Of a stretch of DNA of 64,000 nt, positions 31,563 to 42,930 are shown piece after piece. Location: the NCBI GenBank assembly GCA_031216915.1, contig CM062297.1:178674356-178738355 (forward strand), given 5' to 3'. A model generated the notes under the pieces. It worked only from the letters and a program-made list of their open reading frames with translations. It had not been told where the DNA came from and did no database searches. The position numbers and the translations under genes are program-made. The DNA comes from Pictodentalium vernedei (Eukaryota; Mollusca; Scaphopoda; Dentaliida; Dentaliidae). Numbering within the stretch: position 1 is the stretch's first letter; every line of letters starts with the position of its first letter.

Positions 31563-33059
31563 TTTATTTTTATTTTATTTTCTCCTCATTTTTTCTCCCA
31601 AAACATTAATTCAACTCAACCAATTTGTAAACTATAAAAAAAATAGTCCGTCATCGCTGAGAGTGGAATACGATGCTGGGAGTGGAATACCAATTTCGGC
31701 GAGTGGGAGTTGGAATACGGTTTGTTTTGGGAGAAGAAAAACGAATGAAAATAAAATAAATCTCTATATTTAGTAAAGTTAGAAAATGTAATAAAATGCA
31801 TGGCTGGGTCAACCAATTCGACAATATTCGTATTTGAAGAGAGAGTGTATGGCATGCCATTTTTAGAAATTTCTAGAACACTTGGGGCAAAACCTCAATT
31901 TTGATTTGAACTTTAAAATTTCTTTAAACATTTTTTACCTTTGATCTTGTAAAGAAATTGACAAAAGACTAATAAGGGAAGGTTGAGCTGAATCCTTTTG
32001 AAAATTTTATTACGAGAATGAAACTGTCATTGGACATTAAACTGACAGTTTGGGGCTTTTTTACCTGTCTTACACATCTGGGTCAAATTAAAAAAAAGAT
32101 AAGAGGAGAGACATTGACAGCTATTATATAAATGAAATGTTGCACATTTCATCTTTTTCCAACCACGAGCAACGCACGTGAAACTATCTTTCTTCTTTTC
32201 ACTGAATAGACCGGTGCATAGGTGAGTTAATGACAATTTTTAACACCCCAACCCATTTCACTCCGATATGAAAATATGTTTACATTAACAGTTAGCAGAC
32301 ACGGCAGACAACCCACGGCTACGTAGATAATAAGGTGGAGAGGGTAACAAAAATTTAAATTACTCACGATTTGTTTAATTCCATCACGGTTGCGTCACGT
32401 TAAAAATATTTACGCTTTGAGAGTTAACCAAGTGGCGTAACGCCCATACAACGAGATTAGGGCGTCTCCAACGAGCCCCAACAATTGCACGTTTTTAAGG
32501 GTCCCAAACAATTCCAACATTTTGAGGAAAATAGTTATTAAGGGCCTCAAACAGTGTTGTAGTCGAGGCATTGAGCTTGGATGCTTCAAATCCAGCTTGC
32601 ATAAAGAATCGGTGCGATATTCTCTAAACCATTTACGGAGTTGTGTACTTGGCACAAAACAACATGAGACAGAAGATCGAATGACAAAACGTTTAATTCA
32701 TTTACAAATATGGATGCATTCTGCACAAGTTGTTACATCAAACTGTCGAAACAGTATCTGAAACCAATGCCAACATGCCTCCTTCTCGGTTAAGGTGCTG
32801 ACCAACTAACGAAGAAACGTACACAGAGACGATGAACGAAACAACTGAAATAACCATCAGGAAAATTTTAATTTATGAAGCACCGGGTTGTACCCGGTGC
32901 TTCATTAATTAAATTTTTGACTATTATTCCTATAATTAGTGATTGAAATCTAATATTATTGCGTCCGTGGAAATATTGCCCATCTGTGGAAAGTGACCAG
33001 TCCACAGGAATCTGAACTTTGTCGGGGAAACCTTTTTTAGTGCAAACCTTCGGCTCCCA
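31563..33059. other. Unassigned noncoding stretch
   Basis: Contains a hairpin GAAGCACCGGGTTGTACCCGGTGCTTC near 32876-32903 (17 bases or more of pairing including flanking AT). A frame at 32410-32655 (minus) was considered as a transposase remnant and not supported. Confidence 0.4.
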
Positions 33060-34700
33060 CCCAGCTAGATCCGGCAAGTGGTGTACGTACTGTATATTTT
33101 ATAAGCTATGGCGTGTATAGTGATATTTATACATCCAGGGCTATGGGTATATAGTATGGGTATTTGATGGAATATTGACGAGAAAGGTGAGTTTTCTTCA
33201 AAGTTTTCCCCGCGAAACGGTTGACGTTGCTATTAATGTCGTGACGTCATGATGTACACGCGACGTCGTAGAAACGTTGACCGTTGTTGTTGTCCACTGT
33301 ACAATCCGATATAACGTTCGGGCCAGGGGGTGTCGGGCCTCTCCTATGGGAGTGATATGGTAGTAGCGGAAAATACCCCAGTAGGTCCCCTGTTAGCCCT
33401 TACTAATCCACTTAATGCTTCATATTATCCAATGACTGGTATTGGTAGTACGTAATGCTAGTACAGGTAATATTGCGGGATGGGTGGAGGTAATGCATGA
33501 TCGTCTAGTGCGGTATTGCGAGGTAGTCCTTGGTTGTTTAGAACTGTAGTATAGTATAGGCGTTATATATCCTTGTAGGCTCCCTGTTAGCCCTTGGTAC
33601 CAATCGACCTAGTGCTTCATATTATCCTATGACTGGTATAGGTAGTACGCAGTGCTTGTCGAGGCAGTATTGTTACGTGGGGTGGGGTAATGCATGAGTG
33701 TCTACTCCAGTAGAACAGGATGAGCGGTTTGTATCCCTGCTGGTTCAATGTTAGCCCTTGGTACCACTATCCATCTTGGGTGGTGTGCAGGGCCAAAAAA
33801 GGTCAAGCACTATTTCGGGGTAGGTGAGGTTGTAATGCATGACTGTCTATTGCGGTAGTATAGGGTATACAGTCTGTACCCCAATTGGCCTACTGTTAGT
33901 ATTTGGTACTACTAATCCACTGAGTGTATTTTACCATCGGGGGTTGGTATAGGTAGTGTGGAATGCTAATCTATGCGGTATTACGAGGTAAGTTTAGAAC
34001 GGCAGTATATGATGTACGGTTTGTACCCCATGGGTAGTTCGGAATGCATTGTCGTGTGGTGTATGCTTGGTTTCTAGTGTCGTAATAGAGTATGGATGAT
34101 CTTTTGACATTCTAAGAATCAGCCGAGGATAGAGGTCGTGATCTGAGACAGTTAGCACGCCATTAGGAATTCTACAAGTCAGTAGTAATGGTTGAAGGCT
34201 GGTAGAACACTATAGTAATGGTGAATACAATAGAGGCTAATCATAGGACAGATAGTTGACGTGGTGGAAGCCGACGGCGAGACCACCGCGTGCTGTCTTG
34301 GAGTTTGGAATCCCACTAATGGAATTCCACTATGAGAATCCCTTTTTGGAAAACATCTGTGGTTAGAGACTCCCTATTTTACGAGATGAACATAAGAATC
34401 GTATGTGGAGTCACTCGTTCAAGCAATTGCTTGATACCTCATTTACTCGATGAGATTCGAGTCGTTCGTGCAAGAGGTAGCTTGCTAATAGCAGCGGACA
34501 ACAAGAATGATAGTGAACTAGGACCGAAGCAGCAGTAGAGTAATGATAGGTATTATGAGCTATAGTAGTACCACAAGTTAGTCATGATGATGGGACACAC
34601 TAGCGCAGGACAGGATAGTGATAGCCTCTAGTAATGGTACAAGGCAGTAATGGTATAAGACTTCAAGGGTGATAGAAGACTATAGTAAAGATGGATACTG
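33060..34700 (+). repeat. Long dispersed repeat, copy 1, with internal tandem units
   Basis: Starts like the copy at 41515 (CTAGATCCG, then GCTATGGCGTGTATAGTGAT) and shares CGAAACGGTTGACGTTGCTA (33216) and GTCGTGACGTCATGAT (33239). Diverged tandem units of about 140-190 bp follow (GTTAGCCCTTGGTAC near 33389, 33580, 33748 and 33893). The tail (34260-34350) has GGAATCCCAC / GGAATTCCAC / GAATCCC text matching the palindrome centre at 43.2 kb. Noncoding. Confidence 0.65.
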
Positions 34701-34763
34701 GGGAGGGGGGGGGGGGTGGTGGTTGGGAATACAAAGATGATATTTCAAAGGCCGTTTTGTGTG

Positions 34764-35005
34764 GTTTTGGGAGTCTCCCCTAGTCTTAACTAGGCCCTCC
34801 GGTCGTTACTTCTCCTTCCACTTCCACTAACGAGGGGTAACGACCGAGGAGTCCTAGTTAGGACTAGGCACACCCTTCCAGCAGGCCGTTGTATGGGGTT
34901 TTGGGAGTCTCCCCTAGTTCTAACTAGGCCATTTGGTCTTTATTCCTATTTGCACTTTCCTTAATGAGAGGTTGCAACAGAGTGTCATAGTTAGGACTAG
35001 ATTCG
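34764..35005. repeat. Two tandem hairpin units
   Basis: GTTTTGGGAGTCTCCCCTAG occurs at about 34764 and 34899 (135-bp period). Each unit folds: CCTAGTCTTAACTAGG...CGGTCGTTAC pairs with GTAACGACCG...CCTAGTTAGGACTAGG in the first, with a more diverged version in the second. A poly-G stretch lies just before (34700-34722). Confidence 0.6.
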
Positions 35006-35287
35006 AGAAAATACACTCTTAAAAATCAGAACATTTATCAATGTCTAATCTTGATTAGAGTATTGCCACCCCAAAGTAACAGTCTTAATCCGGATAACTG
35101 CAGTCCTCCCCAGTTTGACAGCATTCATTCTGACTTGCACGCAGGGTCGGGGAGAGGAAATTCGGGCCACGGGGTTAATTCTGTGACGGGCCCCCCTTTC
35201 GAAAGCGTCGGGATACTGATGAAGATGCCGAATTCTTGAAGTGATAACACCAGGTCTGGTGCATATGTATATAGATAACATGCAGTC
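35006..35287. other. Unassigned spacer
   Basis: No recognisable feature. Confidence 0.3.
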
Positions 35288-35537
35288 TATAACCCATTAC
35301 CCAACCTAATGGCCAAAACCGGCCAGCGCTATTCACAAATATTACCGTTCGATATTCTTTTTTTTGCCTCAAAAAACAGCATTTGTCCCCACATTGGAAA
35401 GGGCACGTTGGGCCCGTTCCAAAATAGGTCATAAGCTATGTTTTCTGACCCCCCCCCCCCCCCCCCAAAAAAAAAAAAAAAATCAAAATAATTTTATTTG
35501 CAAGTGTTGTCTGCTTTTCATGTTAAGTAAAGGTTAA
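35288..35537 (+). mobile_element. TTAA-flanked MITE, family 1, copy E (diverged)
   Basis: Left end ATAACCCATTACCCAACCTAA (first bases mutated), GGCCAAAACCGGCCAGCGCT as in copies A-C, degraded central palindrome, right end GTTAAGTAAAGGTTAA (to 35537). A C-run then A-run (35451-35482) has grown inside it. Confidence 0.7.
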
Positions 35538-36149
35538 CAGATTCAAATTCTTCGCCGGGCAGTTCCATTCCTTCTTTACATGAGTGGCGACGAGTATTTC
35601 AATACGAAGGGCAACTTATCATTCTCGCTCGGAGAAAGGGGAAAGGGGTGGGGGTGGGGTGCAAAGGCTTGGCACAGGAGTCAGAACTTGGAAGATCCAG
35701 GCTTGATCCAAGAATGCTGCGCCAAGCACGGGTCCCTCAAAGTTCCGGGCCCCGAGGTTACATCCCCGGGCTCCACACCCTCTCCCCAGCCATGTATGCA
35801 CGTACTTCCGTGCAAGCAACCCCATACTGAAGCACTGACATTCCTTGTAAGAGGAACACTCTTATCAGTGCAAAAGAAATGAGTAACACTCCTCAGTTTT
35901 TCGGCGCTGACTCTCGTTTGTTGAACACAGGCTGAAGATGTCCCTCTCCATCGCACTTCCACTCGGATTCCAAGTGGGAGATACATTCAATATTTGGATG
36001 AATACTTACTCTCCAAATGAATACTTGATGATTGGAACGCATTGCGTATTGGATAAAAGTATCTTCAGCAAATGTAAACTCGATGATGATTTATTTTTGG
36101 ATAATGCCAGAATGTTACTGAGCTCATTCAAGTCTTTACAAGAAACAAA
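35538..36149. other. Unassigned noncoding stretch
   Basis: GC-richer than its surroundings between 35640 and 35830, with open frames on both strands that show no domain. No gene supported. Confidence 0.35.
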
Positions 36150-36660
36150 CTAAGTTTCTAGTTCATCACATAGATATGTTATTAACCTTTGCTTGTTCTG
36201 TGAATTGTCAAGAAATTTCGATAATCTTGGCACACTCTGGGATCCAATAACCCTGTGAGTAGCACCCCCGTTTCCTCCATACTTGTACCTTCGATTTCGT
36301 TTATAGTTCTTTACCGACAGGAACCTGTCATACCGATCCAACTCCAGCACATACATTGAAACAGACATATTACCTCCGAGAATGCAGATAACTCTATCCC
36401 GTATGGAATTTGCTAAATCATAAAATGTTGTGAACAACCACTCGTCCAGCTCTCGAATAAATGCCATCCCATCAATAATCGCCATGGTTGAGTGAGGTCC
36501 AATAGAATCAAGCAAAGTTTGTTGTACTCTGTTCAATAATAACATTAGATTCTATTTTCTTTGCTAGCTCCGCTTTTGGAGTTTTCCTGAAAGTGCCGTC
36601 ATTATAGAATAAGAATATCGGCACTGCTGATAATTCATATGTTAAAACGCCCGCTCCAGT
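36150..36660 (-). pseudogene. Fragment of a conserved PIN-like ('DGMA') protein
   Basis: Two minus-strand frames read as one protein across a frameshift near 36535: first YELSAVPIFLFYNDG with RKTPKAELAKK, then SIGPHSTMAIIDGMAFIREL, TFYDLANSI, ELDRYDRFLSVKNYKR and NKQRLITYLCDELET to a stop at 36150. The pattern ELxxVPxSLF...RK..K..L, then a strand ending in I-D-G-M-A, TF..LA and FDRY...S-I-K..R is one I recall from multi-copy uncharacterised proteins of invertebrates that look like PIN-fold nucleases (Asp after the first strand, D-R-Y later). The assignment is from memory of the pattern only. It is probably the C-terminal end of a larger protein; a frameshift makes it a pseudogene here. Confidence 0.5.
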
Positions 36661-37200
36661 TCAACGAACATACTTTATAGCACTATGTGCTACTCTTATT
36701 CCCCAGAAATTCGTACTAGTAAAGTTACTCTAGTTCAACTGAACACCTTTTATATCACTACGTGCTACTCTTATTCTCCAGAAATCTGAAACCGTTTCGG
36801 TGGTTTTGATTGATTTGGGGTGATGTAGGGGAAGTTATCGGCTTGTTTGTGACAATTATAATACTCTTATACAATAGAACGCACCTTATGGTACTGCGTA
36901 CTACTCTTATAAGGGGGATTTTGGGGAATCTGAGTGTGTTTCGGTGATTTTGGGTGATTTGTGGTCGCTGCCTGGTCCATTTGGGTAATTCTATACAGTA
37001 ACCGAGATGATTCCGGGAAACTGTGAACTAGCAAAATTGCTCTTATACAAAGTGACGCGCCTATTATTGGAAAAAAGAAGATTCTGGGGGAATCTGAGTC
37101 CGTTTCGGAGATTTGAGGTCGTTGTCTGGTCCATTTCGGTAATTGTAGGAAGTAACCGCTACGAACCAGCAAAAGTACTCTTATACAAAGGAATGCCTAT
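36661..37200. repeat. Diverged tandem repeats (about 80-130 bp)
   Basis: Units share TACTCTTATaCAA/CCAG, GGGGAATCTGAGTCCGTTTCGG and GGTCGTTGTCTGGTCCATTT. Landmarks at about 36688, 36766, 36898, 37037 and 37169. Noncoding. Confidence 0.6.
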
Positions 37201-37796
37201 TATTGGACACGGTGGCACTGTGCTAAGCATACTGTACGCCGATTGTGTGCTTGCCTTCAACGATGCTATGTCTAGCATGCCGGGTTAGTAAGCTGGAGAG
37301 TCTGACAGTTGTTCGCCGCTTCTCTGTGGTTCTCTCCGAGTACTCCAAATTTCTTCACCTATTAAACTGTCCGACACGACATGACACTGGCTATTGAAAG
37401 TTTTGTTAACTCTCAATAAATAAACAAACAAACAATCAAACAAACATAGTCACGCACACAAACAAAACAAACAAACATAATCTGATAGAAATATATGTGC
37501 ACTGGTGTCGTACGGGAAGACTAGATTATGCTCCAAATCCCCCATTCAATAGAGTTTTCACCCCGAGAATAATTATCAAATTCTGTTGTATTTCACAGAG
37601 AAACATAAAAAAGTATGAGGAGAATTTCAGCCAAAAGCCCTCTAGATTAAATCTTGCTTTTACTTCTTCTGATTTTCACAATATGCAAGTCACTGCCACT
37701 GTCACTGTGGTGGAGGACACGGCCCGTGAGTGTTTCGTCGATACATATTTGTCTACATGCAATGCAACAAGAAATTTTCCGTCGCCCGTGTGGAGC
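37201..37796. other. Unassigned noncoding stretch
   Basis: Low-complexity (ACAA)n-like run at 37420-37482; otherwise nothing recognised. Confidence 0.35.
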
Positions 37797-39825
37797 TTTT
37801 TTAGCTCATCTTGACAAAGTCAAGCTGAGCCAATCTCATCACTCTCCGTCCGTCGTCAGTCGTCTGTCGTCCGTCCGTCGTCCGTCAACACCATGTTTTG
37901 GTCTTCTCCACCAAAGCCACTGGGCCAATTCAAGTGAAAGTTTGTGTGAGTAATGGCCCCAAAGGGGCATTGCATTTTTGTTCAACTCAACATGCCTAGC
38001 CCCATAGGGAGGGGTAGGGAAAAAATGCTCCAAAATATTTTAAAAATCTTCTTCTCAAGAATCAGTGTGTACAATGACCTGATATTTGCTATGGAGCTTC
38101 CTTTTGAGGTGCAGAATCAAATTTGTTCAAACGAAGTTCGTGAAGCAATATTTGGCTTTGTAATGGGAGGGGTAAGATTTTTGGCCCCGCCCAAAATTTC
38201 TATTTTCTGAACCGAAGGTCCGGTATGAACCAAATTTGGTATGTGGTATTATTGGGTCATAAGTACTTGACTCATGCAAACAAAATTTACGCTTCCCTAT
38301 GTGAACCCTGGGAGCTAAAAATAGAAATATTTTCAAACGCCTATATTTCCCAAACGACATGGATCAGAGAGCTGTTATTTGGTATGAAGTATCCTTAGGA
38401 CCAGTAGAATTGACTGGTAAAAAGTTGCCATTGGTTATGTTAGGGTGTTCTGTAATGGGCATCGAAAAAATGCTGAGTGAGCATATTTGCAAAAATTTAA
38501 AAAAAATCTTTTCTCCAGAACCAATCATCAGAATCTTTTGATATTTGGTATACAGCATTCATAGGGGGCCAGATACAAGTTTATTGAAATAAAGGTCATT
38601 GGTTCACATTTGGGCTCACTACAGGAGCCCGAATTTTTAACATAGGGTAATATAGGGAATATTCTTTAAAAATCTTCTTTTTCAGAACCACCAGTCAGAA
38701 TCTTTTCATGTTTGGTATACATCATTGTTATGAGGGTCAGATTCAAGATTGTTCAAACCAAGTCCCTTGGTTAATATTTGGGCTTCCTACAGAAGCCCAA
38801 ATTTTAACTTTGTTCAATATGGGGAGTAAAGTTCAATATGGGGAGTAATTTAAAAAAAATCTTCTTCTTCAGGTCCACCAGTCAGAATGCTTTCATATTT
38901 GGTACGCAACATCTCTGGGAGGTGAGGGGGGGGGGGGTGGGTGGGGGGGGGGGGGAGGTTCAAATTTGTTCAAATCAGATCCTTAGGTATATATTTGGGC
39001 TCGCTATGCTAGCCCAATTTTTTACTTATTGCAATATGAGGAAATTTCTTTAAAAATCTTCTTTTTCAGATCCACCAGTCGGAATGCTTTCATATTTTGT
39101 ATACAACATCTGTAGGGGGGTGGGGGGGGGGGGGGTGGCGGATTCCAGTTTGTTCGAGTGCCTGGATTAATATTAGGGCTCCATATGGGAACCTGGAATT
39201 TAACTTAGTACAATATGAGGGAATTTCTTCAAAAATCTTCTTCTTCAGATCTTCTAGTCAGAATGCTTTCATATTTGGTATACAACATCTCTGGGAGGTC
39301 AGATTCAAATTTGTTCAAATCGGATCCATAGGTTAATATTTGGGCTCACTGTGGTAGCCCAAATTTTAACTTAGTGCAATATGAACAAATTTTTTTAAAA
39401 TTTCTCTTCTTCAGATCCAACAGTCAGAATGCTTTCATATTTGGTACACAACATATCTAGGAAAGTCAGATTCAATTGTGTTCAAATCGAGAGCCTGGGT
39501 TAATATTTGGGCTCTCTATGAGAGCCGGAATTGGCCATTTTGCGGAAGAATTAAAAAATTTGTATTCAGTACCCTCTAGAGGTGTGTAACTAAGATTAAT
39601 CCACATAGGTTGTATCAAGGGGCATCGTAGGGGAGCTCTACATTTTACTTTATGATCAACTGAAGAAAAAGCATGATGCCCGGATCATTTTTGTCACTCC
39701 TGAGGGACTCAGGGATTGAAAGTGTAGCCTATGGAGATGGCTTGCTTAATTTACTCATTCTTGGACTCTGTTTATATTATGTTCTGTTCAAGATGAGCGC
39801 TTCAGGCCCCGTGGAGCCTCTTGTT
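37797..39825 (+). mobile_element. Helentron/HINE-like element, copy 1
   Basis: Begins with T-run and TTAGCTCATCTTGAC, whose bases fold back (CTTGAC...GTCAAG, AGCTCA...TGAGC), then a GTCCGTCCGTC-type simple repeat (37846-37886), a leader shared with the copies at 46.4 and 53.8 kb, and about five tandem units of about 185 bp (TCTTCTTCTTCAGATCC ... TTTGATATTTGGTAT, 38669-39530). It ends TGAGCGCTTCAGGCCCCGTG with GAGCCTCTTGTT at 39825, a GC hairpin followed by CTTGTT. Subterminal hairpin, tandem core and no inverted ends are the structure of helentron-associated elements such as oyster 'pearl' elements; this assignment is inference. Poly-G runs at 38926-38955 and 39115-39135. Confidence 0.6.
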
Positions 39826-40817
39826 TATAAATATAATTTCATTTCTCAAAATAGAAATATGGTTTGACGAATAGTTCGTATCGGCCGAGCTCGGCGTCAT
39901 ATCAGATGAGTTGGAAGTCATATCTCCCGAACTTGATAATGGGCAATTCTGAGAAAGAAAATAATACATCGAACACAGGGCGTAATGTTGAGGTGTGGAG
40001 ATCCAAGTGTGAACAAGCCTATTCTGGGAGCAAATGTCACCCGAATGCCCAAAGCTCTGGCACTGGCTTTACATAATACACATAGGGTTAAGGACAGCAT
40101 ACAGTTAAGTGCACTCACTTGTCTGGTTACTGTTTCGAGTGAAACTTTGGAAACCGTAAGCTGTGTAAGGTGGGTGAGGTTTTATACGCCCTAGTCTACA
40201 AAATGTACAGGATATACCCCTGTTCCTTACCCACGAACAATGAATCCAATTTCTCTGCACTGCATGTACAGGTGGGATTTCGAGGGAATAAACCTTGATC
40301 TCTTAACTGGTAGAGTGCTGGAAGACCATATTTGGGCTTTATTCTGAAGTGCAGGTACCACAGCTTAAAGGCTCTATTTTGTGCATGTACATTGTATTAT
40401 CTTTGAAGTCATATTATTTAGTCTGTAAGGGTTTACCTTGCTAACATTTATGGGAGAGTGCCCATGGACACTCTCCCATAAATTGTAACAAGGCAAAGAC
40501 ATATGTACAATACTTGATGGCCAAACATAATTTATCACTCGACCAGTTGAAGAAAAACAGTTGCCCTGCTTTATATATCTGATAAGTGTCCTTTTATGTT
40601 TTTGGATTCTCAAATCATTTTCTGACAATTTTTTTTCAACAAATTCCTCTAGCTTTCCCCTTCTCCTTCCTCGCAAAAAGGGCCCTCGTAACTACGATGG
40701 GTCCTCTCCCCTCCCCGGTAACCCATTACCTAACGCAACAACAACAATCAGCTAAAACTTTTGACAAAAATCAACATTCGAATCTTATTGAATCTTATTA
40801 TATTTTTAGTCTTCTTC
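39826..40817. other. Noncoding stretch with a 25-bp-arm hairpin
   Basis: Inverted repeat 40436-40493: CCTTGCTAACATTTATGGGA with GAGTG pairs with CACTC, TCCCATAAATTGTAACAAGG (a few mismatches), 8-base loop. A fragment of the family-1 MITE end (GGTAACCCATTACCTAACGC) lies near 40718-40737. Confidence 0.5.
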
Positions 40818-41030
40818 TCCGTGGGAACCCCGCGAAGTGAAGCACTGCTTGTTTTCTATGGTAAACAAGCTCTGTAAAATAGGCCTCTGTAACGAATCCT
40901 TGTGTAAAGAGTCCTCTAAAACGAGTGAAATAGGAATAAATGATTGGCTAAACTTGACTTTATATCCATGATGCGGTCATAATTAGGCATTGTGCAGAAA
41001 TATTTGATCTAAAACACCAATAGTCTTGTA
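40818..41030 (+). repeat. SINE-like / LINE-3'-end repeat, copy 1
   Basis: Shares GTGGGAAcccCGCGAAGTG, GGTAAACAAGCTCTG, TTGACTTTATAtcc, GCGGTCAT and AACACCAATA with copies at 45236 and 49475. No tandem tail left on this copy. Confidence 0.6.
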
Positions 41031-41514
41031 TGACCAGGGAACTGATCTCGAAAACAAAAACCAAACCGGGGATTTCACTTTAGGCAAAAAAATAAATGGA
41101 TTGGTTCCAAGCCTGAAAATAAGCAATCTGTCATTTGCAGAATGAGATCCCGGGGGGGGGGGGGGGGGGATTTGCTGATGCTATCATATACAGTGGGCTG
41201 TAATTCCCAAATTTATCCTCTATTTACCTCTGTCTGTTTAGGCTTGAGACCTTGATTTAGATTGAGGTTCACAGAGGGAGAAGTTGGTGATGCTACCCTG
41301 CTTTGCAGGGTAGCCTTACCAGATTCACCCTCTGAGGACCTAATTCTGCAGATTACAGTCTATTTATATCCACGCTTCATTGGTTCGGAGTAGTATATAA
41401 GGTACCCGATCGTCCCTTATTACCCGGACTTTTGCCGGTGCAACTAGTGTTAAATTCCCATAGGAACCGGACTTTTGCCGGTGCAACTTTTGCCGGTGCA
41501 AAATGTCGGCACCA
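41031..41514. other. Noncoding stretch
   Basis: Run of about 19 G (41152-41169), hairpin GCTACCCTGCTTTGCAGGGTAGC (about 41293-41315) and a repeated CTTTTGCCGGTGCAAC (41430-41500, two full copies and one partial). Confidence 0.45.
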
Positions 41515-41829
41515 TACATCTAGATCCGCCAAGCAGTGTAGTACTGTATATATAGTATGCTATGGCATGTATAGTGATATATGTACGCATAGGTCTATAG
41601 GTATATTTTATGGGTAAGTGATGGAAAGATGATGGGAAAATTGTGTTTTCTTGAAAGTTTTTCCCGTGAAACGGTTGACGTTGCTATTGACGTCGTGACG
41701 TCATGATACGCGCGCGACGTCATAGAGATTTTGACCACTGTTATTGTCCAGTATACAATCTGACATAACGTTATTCGGGTCAGTGGATGTCGAGCTTCTC
41801 GTATGGGGGTGGCGGCGACATAGTAGTAG

Positions 41830-42930
41830 TGGTATATATGCATGTAGATCCCAAGTTAGCCCTTAGTACTATTAATCCACCTTATGCTTCATATTATCCT
41901 ATGTCTGCTATAGCTAAGTCAAGCAGTAGGGTGGGTGGGTGGTAATGTGGTATTGCGAGATAGTCATTGGTGGTTTAGATTGGCAGTACAGGATGAATGA
42001 TCTGTTAGTCTATTACCCCCTTAGTACTATTAACCTACCGAATCCTTTCTATTATCTTATGGCTGGTATTGGTAGTTTAGTGTTAGGCCAGGCAGTATTA
42101 TGCTAGGTTGTTTAGAACGGGTAGCATAGGATGCATGGTATATACCCCTGTAGGTCCAGTCCTCGATATTATTAACCAGCCGATTGCTTTGTACTATTCA
42201 ATGACTGGTATAGGGAGTACGTTATGACAGGTCAAGTGGTATTGTGGAGTGGGGGTGGGGGTAATGCCTGGCAGTATAGAACAACGGTATAGTATGGGCG
42301 ATATATACCTCTGTGGGCCCCTGCAGGTCCCATGTTAGCCCTTAGTACTATTAATTCACCTGATGCTTTATGTTATCCTATGACTGGTATAGGTAGTATG
42401 CAATGCTTGGCATAGGGGTATTGTGGGTAGGGGTACTGCCTGGTAGTTTAGAACGGTACTATAGTATGGGCGGTATATACACCTATAGGCCTCCTGTTAG
42501 TGCTTGGTACTATTAACCAACCGATTGCTTTGTTTTATTATATGGCTGGTATATGTAGTACGTTATGGTAGGTCTAGTTATTTTGTGGGGGTGGGGGTAA
42601 TGCCTGGCAGTATAGAACAACAGTATAGTATGGACAATATATAGCTCTGTGGGCCCCCGACAGCCGTTGATACTACTAATCGACTTAATGCATTATGTCA
42701 CCCCATAACTAATATAGGTAGTATGTAATGTGGGGCCAGGCGTTATTGTGGGTGGGTGTAATGCATGGTCGCCTAGTGTGGTAGTGTAGGGTGTACGCGT
42801 TCTCCCCTACAGGTCCCATGTTAGTCCTTAGTACTATTAATCCGCCTAATGCGTCTTGTTATCCTATGACTTGTATAGGTAGTATGTAATGCTAGGCCAA
42901 GGGGTACTGTGGGTAAGTGTAATGCCTGAT
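41830..42930 (+). repeat. 162-bp tandem repeat
   Basis: TGTTAGcCCTTaGTACTATTAA at 42333, 42495 and 42819 (162 and 2 x 162) sets the period; the unit also has TCCTATGACTGGTATAGGTAG and a GTGGG-rich part. About seven units of varying divergence. Confidence 0.7.

Noticed and set aside
32410-32655. Minus-strand frame with a WFREYR segment, considered as a mariner-type transposase start
   Set aside because: Only a few residues fit, no D,D motifs follow, and no inverted ends were found.
35580-35986. Overlapping frames on both strands in a GC-richer patch
   Set aside because: No domain, no splice-site support, and equal open length on both strands.
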